Origin: JAZKIX01 sp040384645
GTDB taxonomy: Bacteria > Pseudomonadota > Gammaproteobacteria > Burkholderiales > Burkholderiaceae_D
Length of the DNA stretch: 28,043 bases
Direction: 5' to 3'
Assembly: GCA_040384645.1 (NCBI GenBank)
Contig: JAZKIX010000135.1
Coordinates: 1-28,043 of the forward strand
Positions 24,169-28,043 of the stretch are shown here, piece after piece. The notes beneath the pieces are model-generated. The model ran no database searches, had not been told where the DNA came from, and was given only the letters and a program-made list of their open reading frames with translations. The translations under genes and the position numbers were made by a program. Each line of letters begins with the position of its first letter. Position 1 is the stretch's first letter.

Positions 24169-25314
24169 ATGCCCGTCATCACCAATATCGAAGATTTGCG
24201 CCTGCTCGCCCAACGCCGCGTGCCGCGCATGTTTTACGATTACGCCGATTCCGGCTCGTGGACCGAATCGACCTACCGCGCCAACACCAGTGATTTTGCT
24301 TCGATCAAATTCCGCCAGCGCGTGGCCGTCAATATGGAAAACCGCAGCCTGAAAAGCAGCATGGCCGGGCAAGACGTGGCGATGCCGGTCGCGCTGGCGC
24401 CGACCGGATTGACCGGCATGCAACATGCCGATGGCGAAATCCTGGCCGCCAAAGCGTCTGAAAAATTCGGCGTGCCATTCACCCTCTCGACACTGAGCAT
24501 TTGCTCGATCGAAGACATCGCGGCCCACACCACGGCGCCATTCTGGTTCCAGCTCTACATGATGAAAGACCGTGATTTCATGGCGCGCCTGATCGAACGG
24601 GCCAAGGCGGCGCGCTGCTCTGCGCTGGTGGTCACGCTGGATTTACAAGTGATGGGTCAGCGCCATAAAGACATCAAAAACGGCTTGTCGGCACCGCCGA
24701 AACTGACTCTGCCCAATATCCTCAACATGATGACAAAGCCGCGCTGGTGCCTGGGCATGCTGGGTACCAAGCGCCGCAGTTTCGGCAACGTGATCGGGCA
24801 TGCCAAAAACGTCACGGATATGGCATCGCTATCATCTTGGACCAGCCAACAGTTCGACCCGGCACTGTCATGGGCCGATATCGAGTGGATCAAGCAGCGC
24901 TGGAATGGCAAGCTCATCATCAAAGGCATAATGGACGCCGACGACGCCCGCCTCGCAGTCGCCTCCGGCGCCGATGCGTTGATCGTGTCGAACCACGGCG
25001 GCCGCCAACTCGACGGCGCGCCCTCGTCCATCAGCGCCCTGCCTGCCATCGTCGATGCCGTCGGCCAGCACATCGAAGTCCACCTCGACAGCGGCATCCG
25101 CTCCGGCCAAGACGTGATCAAGGCGCTCGCGCTGGGCGCCAAAGGGGTCTATATCGGCCGCGCATTTTTATATGGCTTGGGTGCCATGGGGGAAGCTGGC
25201 GTCACCACCTGCCTGGAAATTATTCGCAAGGAACTCGACCTGACGATGGCGTTTTGCGGCGTGACCGATGTACAAAAAGTGGACCAGAAGATCTTGCTGC
25301 CGGGCTCGTTTTAA
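24169..25314 (+). CDS. lldD: L-lactate dehydrogenase (FMN-dependent alpha-hydroxy-acid dehydrogenase)
   Basis: 381 aa from ATG 24169 (MPVITNIEDLRLLAQRRVPR), the normal length and start of the LldD/glycolate-oxidase family; GAAAG lies about 9 nt upstream. FMN-barrel landmarks are present in order: MFYDYADSGSWTESTYRANT, PVALAPTGLTGMQHADGEIL, PFWFQLYMMKDRDF, ALVVTLDLQVMGQRHKDIKN, LIIKGIMDADDARLA, and the catalytic SNHGGRQLDGAPSS with His276, then VHLDSGIRSGQDVIKALALG and VYIGRAFLYGLGAMGEAG. It oxidises L-lactate to pyruvate, passing electrons to the respiratory chain at the inner membrane. Related 2-hydroxyacid oxidases (mandelate, glycolate) are the alternative. It stands alone, without lldP or lldR in the window. 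Confidence 0.93.
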   Translation: MPVITNIEDLRLLAQRRVPRMFYDYADSGSWTESTYRANTSDFASIKFRQRVAVNMENRSLKSSMAGQDVAMPVALAPTGLTGMQHADGEILAAKASEKFGVPFTLSTLSICSIEDIAAHTTAPFWFQLYMMKDRDFMARLIERAKAARCSALVVTLDLQVMGQRHKDIKNGLSAPPKLTLPNILNMMTKPRWCLGMLGTKRRSFGNVIGHAKNVTDMASLSSWTSQQFDPALSWADIEWIKQRWNGKLIIKGIMDADDARLAVASGADALIVSNHGGRQLDGAPSSISALPAIVDAVGQHIEVHLDSGIRSGQDVIKALALGAKGVYIGRAFLYGLGAMGEAGVTTCLEIIRKELDLTMAFCGVTDVQKVDQKILLPGSF

Positions 25315-25769
25315 GCGGGTTCAAGGCATGCTGCGGGCGCCCATCAGTGCCGCAAGCAGATCAAAAACGGCCGCCGAAACTGAAAACATACTCCCGCCTG
25401 TATTTTATTTTGGCCAATGAATCCGAGCGCAGTAGGCATTTTTTAGCCATATACCCCCACACAAACTGATAATTCAACGAGCTTGCAAGTTATTTTTAGG
25501 GTATGCGGGGCCGCCCAAGTTACGCATGCCAGGCACGGTCACGGTCAAGCGCGTTGCAATTGCATAAATCCGACAACTCTTAACAAAAGCAAAATTTTCT
25601 GCACGGCATTGCAAGCGCATGATATATCTGAGGCCGCTCTCGGCTAGAGCGATCTGCTGCGGTTCGACAGAAATAAAAATGTTACTAAAATGACAAACAA
25701 CCGGTCGCGGCGGACTTGTATTCGACGCTGTCCGTCCAATCCAGTCCAGTCCTGTCTAAGGGAGCATCC
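25315..25769. other. Intergenic region with repeat and small hairpin
   Basis: 455 bp between lldD and the IPTL-CTERM gene. It contains the third hairpin repeat copy, a short stretch resembling internal lldD sequence (25350-25385), a 6-bp stem with 5-nt loop (25635-25640 and 25646-25651), and the repeated word CCAGT just before the ribosome site AAGGGAG (25759-25764) of the next gene. A promoter for that gene should lie here but is not clear. Confidence 0.4.
25371..25461. repeat. Intergenic hairpin repeat, copy 3 of 3
   Basis: Aligned along its length with 16290-16377 (shared GAAACTG/AAAACTG, ATACTCC, GTATTTT, CCAATGAAT, CGAGCG, ATACCCCC). The hairpin core here is TAGGCATTTTTTAGCCATA, with stem GGC/GCC where the other two copies have GCA/TGC. 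That is a compensatory base change keeping the pairing. It lies about 57 bp downstream of lldD. Confidence 0.6.
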
Positions 25770-26390
25770 ATGAAGCGCGCCGTTTCTATGTTGGCCAAGT
25801 TGGGCAAGTGCATCACCTTATTGTCATTTGTTTTGATCTCTTTTGGTGCCGGCGCTGCGCAGTTGCGGATTCTGATGGATACCGATAACAACGCCGGCNN
25901 NNNNNNNNACGCCGGCACTGGCTGCACCGTGCTGCTGCCGGACGCCATTCACAGCTTCAGCGGTGTCGAGGTGATTCTCGATACCAACCTCGACGCCACC
26001 ATCAGTCCACCCACCGTCACCAGTGTCACGCAACAAACCTGCCTCACCTTGCCGAGTACGTTTAGCGCACCGTCGTTACTGAGCGCGGGAGGCTGGAACG
26101 TCGGACTGGGGACTGGGACAAGTGGCTACAACGTCATCGAGACTGTGTTTCCGATGGCGACGCTGTCGGGAACCCAGCGCCTGGGCTTTATCTATACCGA
26201 TTCGTTGACCGGCAGCGATGTCGTGGTAAGCACGAACGACAGCTTTGGCGGCCCGCCCATCAGGCTCGCCTTGAATGCGACGGCGGTAGATATTCCGACG
26301 CTGGCCGATGCCGGCCTGCTGTTTTTGGCGCTACTGATTGCCGGTGTGNNNNNNNNNNCTTGCACCGTCACAAAGCGTCGTCCATGTTGA
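25770..26390 (+). CDS. Small secreted protein with IPTL-CTERM tail (two assembly gaps)
   Basis: About 206 codons including two N runs. The start ATG at 25770 follows AAGGGAG. It has a signal peptide (MKRAVSMLAKLGKCITLLSF, cleavage after GAGAA), then the family-like core LRILMDTDNNAG, TGCTVLLPDAIHSFSGVEVI and VGLGTGTSGYNVIETVFPMA, then the sorting tail VDIPTLADAGLLFLALLIAG interrupted by a gap and closing CTVTKRRPC. IPT box plus helix plus basic end is the IPTL-CTERM pattern. The function of the core is unknown; it should be exported to the envelope. Its apparent stop (26388-26390) overlaps the ATG of the next gene by 7 nt, but the gap at 26349 makes the true C-terminus uncertain. Confidence 0.7.
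   Translation: MKRAVSMLAKLGKCITLLSFVLISFGAGAAQLRILMDTDNNAGXXXXAGTGCTVLLPDAIHSFSGVEVILDTNLDATISPPTVTSVTQQTCLTLPSTFSAPSLLSAGGWNVGLGTGTSGYNVIETVFPMATLSGTQRLGFIYTDSLTGSDVVVSTNDSFGGPPIRLALNATAVDIPTLADAGLLFLALLIAGVXXXXCTVTKRRPC
25899..25908. other. Assembly gap (10 N) flanked by an 8-bp direct repeat
   Basis: The sequence is ACGCCGGC on the left and ACGCCGGC on the right of the N run. Merging the two copies gives ACCGATAACAACGCCGGCAC then TGGCTGC, coding TDNNAGTGC in frame with the rest of the protein. The gap is therefore probably an unmerged contig overlap rather than missing DNA. Confidence 0.8.
26349..26358. other. Assembly gap (10 N) at the gene junction
   Basis: It falls in the membrane helix of the IPTL-CTERM tail. 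Right of it, two frames are plausible: CTVTKRRPC-stop, or LHRHKASSMLTVAVLAFVLT running into the next protein. The true gap length decides where the first gene ends and where the second starts. Confidence 0.8.
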
Positions 26391-28043
26391 CAGTTGCTGT
26401 GCTGGCGTTCGTCTTGACGACTTCGACATGGGCTGCAATCGTGATCGATGGCCTGATCGCCGATTGGGCGGGGGTGCCTATGCTGGTGTCGGATACGACG
26501 GGGGAAGCGTCGCCCGGCAGTGACATTTCTGCAGTGTTTGCCAAGGTTGAAGGCAACAATCTGTTTTTCCGTGCCGACGTGATGACCGGCCCGATGACGG
26601 TCGGGCAGACGGTGAGCTTTACCTCGTCCGCGCCAGCGGCGGCGACGATTGCCGGGGCGACGTATAACGTCACTGCCGCCGCTAGCTCAGGCCTACCCGT
26701 TGCGCTGACCATCGACGCCACTGCCAGCGCCGTGTGCGCCATCACCGGTTCGACGGTGTCATTCACTGGCGTCGGCACCTGTGTAGTCAATGCCAATCAG
26801 GCTGGCAACGCCAGCTTTAATCCAGCGGCCCAAGTGCAGCAATCCTTTGCGGTAACCCAAAGCATGCAGACGGTCAATGTCACATCGTCTCCACCGGTCG
26901 CGGCGGCAGTTGCCGGGGCCACGTATACCGCAACCGCCACCGCAAGCTCCGGCCTGACTGTGGCGCTGACCATCGACCCTACTGCCAGCACCGTGTGCTC
27001 GATCGCCGGCTCGACAGTGTCATTCACAGCCGTAGGTATTTGCACCATCAACGCCAATCAAGCGGGCAACGCCACCTATAGCGCGGCGCCACAGGTGCAA
27101 CAATCCTTTGCCGTCGCGCAAGGTTCGCAAACGGTGAGTTTTACCTCGTCCACACCGGTCGCGCCGACTGTGGCTGGGGCAACGTACACCGTCACTGCAA
27201 CGGCTAGCTCTGGCTTGAGTGTGGCGCTGACCATCGACGCCTCTGCCAGCGCCGTGTGCGCTATCACCGGCTCGACGGTGTCGTTCACAGGCATGGGCAC
27301 TTGCGTGATCAATGCCAATCAAGCTGGCAACGTCAACTTTAATGCGGCGCCCCAGGTTCAACAAACTTGCAGCGTCAATTGCCAGACCATCACCTTGACC
27401 AATCCAGCCACGAATACCGGTACGGCAAGCACTGCTTTCAGCCAGACCGTCACGCAGAGCGGTGCAGCTGGATCGGCCACTTTCACTACTGCCAGCACGC
27501 TGCCGGCAGGCCTGACACTCAGTAGCGCTGGTGTGCTCTCGGGCACGCCGACGCAAACCGGCACCTTCCCGATCGTCACCACGGTGACCGATGGCAACGG
27601 TTGCACCGGAACCGGCTCGACCTACAGCCTGATGATCGGCTGCCAGACCATCAGCTTGACCAACCCGGCCAACGGTAGTGGCACGGCCAGTTCAGCCTTC
27701 AGCGAAACGGTCACGCAGAGCGGTGCAATTGGATCGGCGACCTTTACCCACACGGGTACGCTGCCAGCCGGTCTGACTCTCGCTGCTAACGGCGTGCTGT
27801 CGGGCACGCCAACGCAAACTGGCTCCTTTCCGATCGTCACCACGGTGACAGACGGCAACGGGTGCACCGGCACCGGCTCGACCTACAGCCTCGTGATCGG
27901 CTGCCAGACCATCACTTTGACCAACCCGGCCAACGGTAGTGGCACGGCCAGTTCAGCCTTTAGCGAGACGATCACGCAGAGCGGTTCGATTGGATCGGCG
28001 ACCTTTACCCACACGGGTACGCTGCCAGCCGGTCTGACTCTCG
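26384..28043 (+). CDS. Large Ig-like-repeat surface protein (3' end beyond the window)
   Basis: The frame is continuously open for at least 553 codons from ATG 26384 to the window end. It starts with a hydrophobic export segment (MLTVAVLAFVLTTSTWA); because basic residues LHRHK precede it in frame, the true start may lie in or before the gap at 26349. Next comes VIDGLIADWAGVPMLVSDTT to GNNLFFRADV, a short beta-rich domain of the kind found at the N-terminus of envelope proteins. Then follow three 87-residue repeats (QTVSFTSS, GATYTVTATASSGL, VCAITGSTVSFT, CVINANQAGN) and at least 2.5 repeats of a second 87-residue type (CQTITLTNPA, TLPAGLTL, GVLSGTPTQTGTFPIVTTVT), which is a putative-Ig (He_PIG-like) domain. 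Such proteins are usually secreted adhesins or matrix components. It has no catalytic motif. No strong ribosome site is seen. Confidence 0.8.
   Translation, partial: MLTVAVLAFVLTTSTWAAIVIDGLIADWAGVPMLVSDTTGEASPGSDISAVFAKVEGNNLFFRADVMTGPMTVGQTVSFTSSAPAAATIAGATYNVTAAASSGLPVALTIDATASAVCAITGSTVSFTGVGTCVVNANQAGNASFNPAAQVQQSFAVTQSMQTVNVTSSPPVAAAVAGATYTATATASSGLTVALTIDPTASTVCSIAGSTVSFTAVGICTINANQAGNATYSAAPQVQQSFAVAQGSQTVSFTSSTPVAPTVAGATYTVTATASSGLSVALTIDASASAVCAITGSTVSFTGMGTCVINANQAGNVNFNAAPQVQQTCSVNCQTITLTNPATNTGTASTAFSQTVTQSGAAGSATFTTASTLPAGLTLSSAGVLSGTPTQTGTFPIVTTVTDGNGCTGTGSTYSLMIGCQTISLTNPANGSGTASSAFSETVTQSGAIGSATFTHTGTLPAGLTLAANGVLSGTPTQTGSFPIVTTVTDGNGCTGTGSTYSLVIGCQTITLTNPANGSGTASSAFSETITQSGSIGSATFTHTGTLPAGLTL
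26606..27379 (+). repeat. Three Ig-like repeats, 261-bp period
   Basis: Units begin at 26606, 26867 and 27128, each at the codons for QTV, so the period is exactly 261 bp (87 residues); the third unit runs into the second repeat type. They conserve two cysteines (VCAI and GTCV), which may form a disulfide. Confidence 0.85.
27380..28043 (+). repeat. He_PIG-like repeats, 261-bp period, continuing past the window
   Basis: Units begin at 27380, 27641 and 27902, each at the codons for CQTI, again exactly 261 bp. The second and third units are almost identical at DNA level over the visible 142 bp (differences only around the first codons and the SETVTQSGA segment), which indicates recent duplication. 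Confidence 0.85.

Noticed and set aside
25388..25416. LexA-type SOS box (CTGTATTTTA) in the repeat
   Set aside because: The second half-site ACAG is missing and the other copy does not preserve CTGT.
26368..27873. Minus-strand frames opposite the Ig-like repeat protein
   Set aside because: Antisense shadows repeating with the 261-bp period; the plus strand has one continuous frame with signal peptide and domains.
26606..28043. 261-bp repeats considered as satellite or CRISPR DNA
   Set aside because: Period is a multiple of three and the frame stays open; they encode Ig-like domains.

Overview
The window looks like the chromosome of a Betaproteobacterium, probably Burkholderiales (Oxalobacteraceae-like). 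The basis is moderate GC coding sequence, a PatZ-type acyl-CoA synthetase/acetyltransferase, an LldD-type lactate dehydrogenase and several secreted proteins with IPTL-CTERM-like tails. The taxonomic call is inference. It is a draft scaffold: three runs of exactly 10 N (11525, 25899, 26349) cut through genes, and at least two look like placeholder joins rather than real missing DNA.

Layout. 1-2789: the last codons of a possible Hsp20-like gene, then a complete PatZ-like protein. 2790-7443: a degraded accessory stretch holding a clpP remnant, other decayed coding sequence, an orphan ankyrin-type protein, a small VOC/PhnB-like protein, and a glycosyltransferase stub cut off at residue 27 by a 30-bp palindrome. 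7444-16161 (minus strand): a tight operon read in the order CHAT protease-SIR2-like fusion, nSTAND ATPase with a membrane helix and WD40 propeller (split by an N gap), alpha/beta hydrolase, and a second caspase/gingipain-like (C25-type) cysteine peptidase. 16397-17876: a divergent pair, a small (p)ppGpp-hydrolase-like HD protein and a RlaP-type nucleotidyltransferase. 17922-23476 (minus): a very large secreted M36 metallopeptidase with P-domain, five DUF11 repeats and an IPTL-CTERM-like tail, broken by one frameshift inside the repeats. 24169-25314: L-lactate dehydrogenase. 25770-end: a small IPTL-CTERM secreted protein, then the start of a giant Ig-like-repeat surface protein that runs off the window.

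The most interesting system is the 7444-16161 operon. Its junctions are a 4-nt ATGA overlap, an 11-nt overlap and a 4-nt gap, so the four proteins are almost certainly made together. The architecture is a STAND/WD40 sensor-switch, two clan-CD protease modules, a SIR2-like module lacking the usual histidine and a lipase-like hydrolase. It resembles bacterial NLR-like conflict (anti-phage or programmed-death) systems, but I do not recognise this exact combination as a named system. Assignment to defence is inference. A small hairpin repeat occurs in three intergenic places (5867, about 16290 and about 25371); one copy lies just upstream of the operon.
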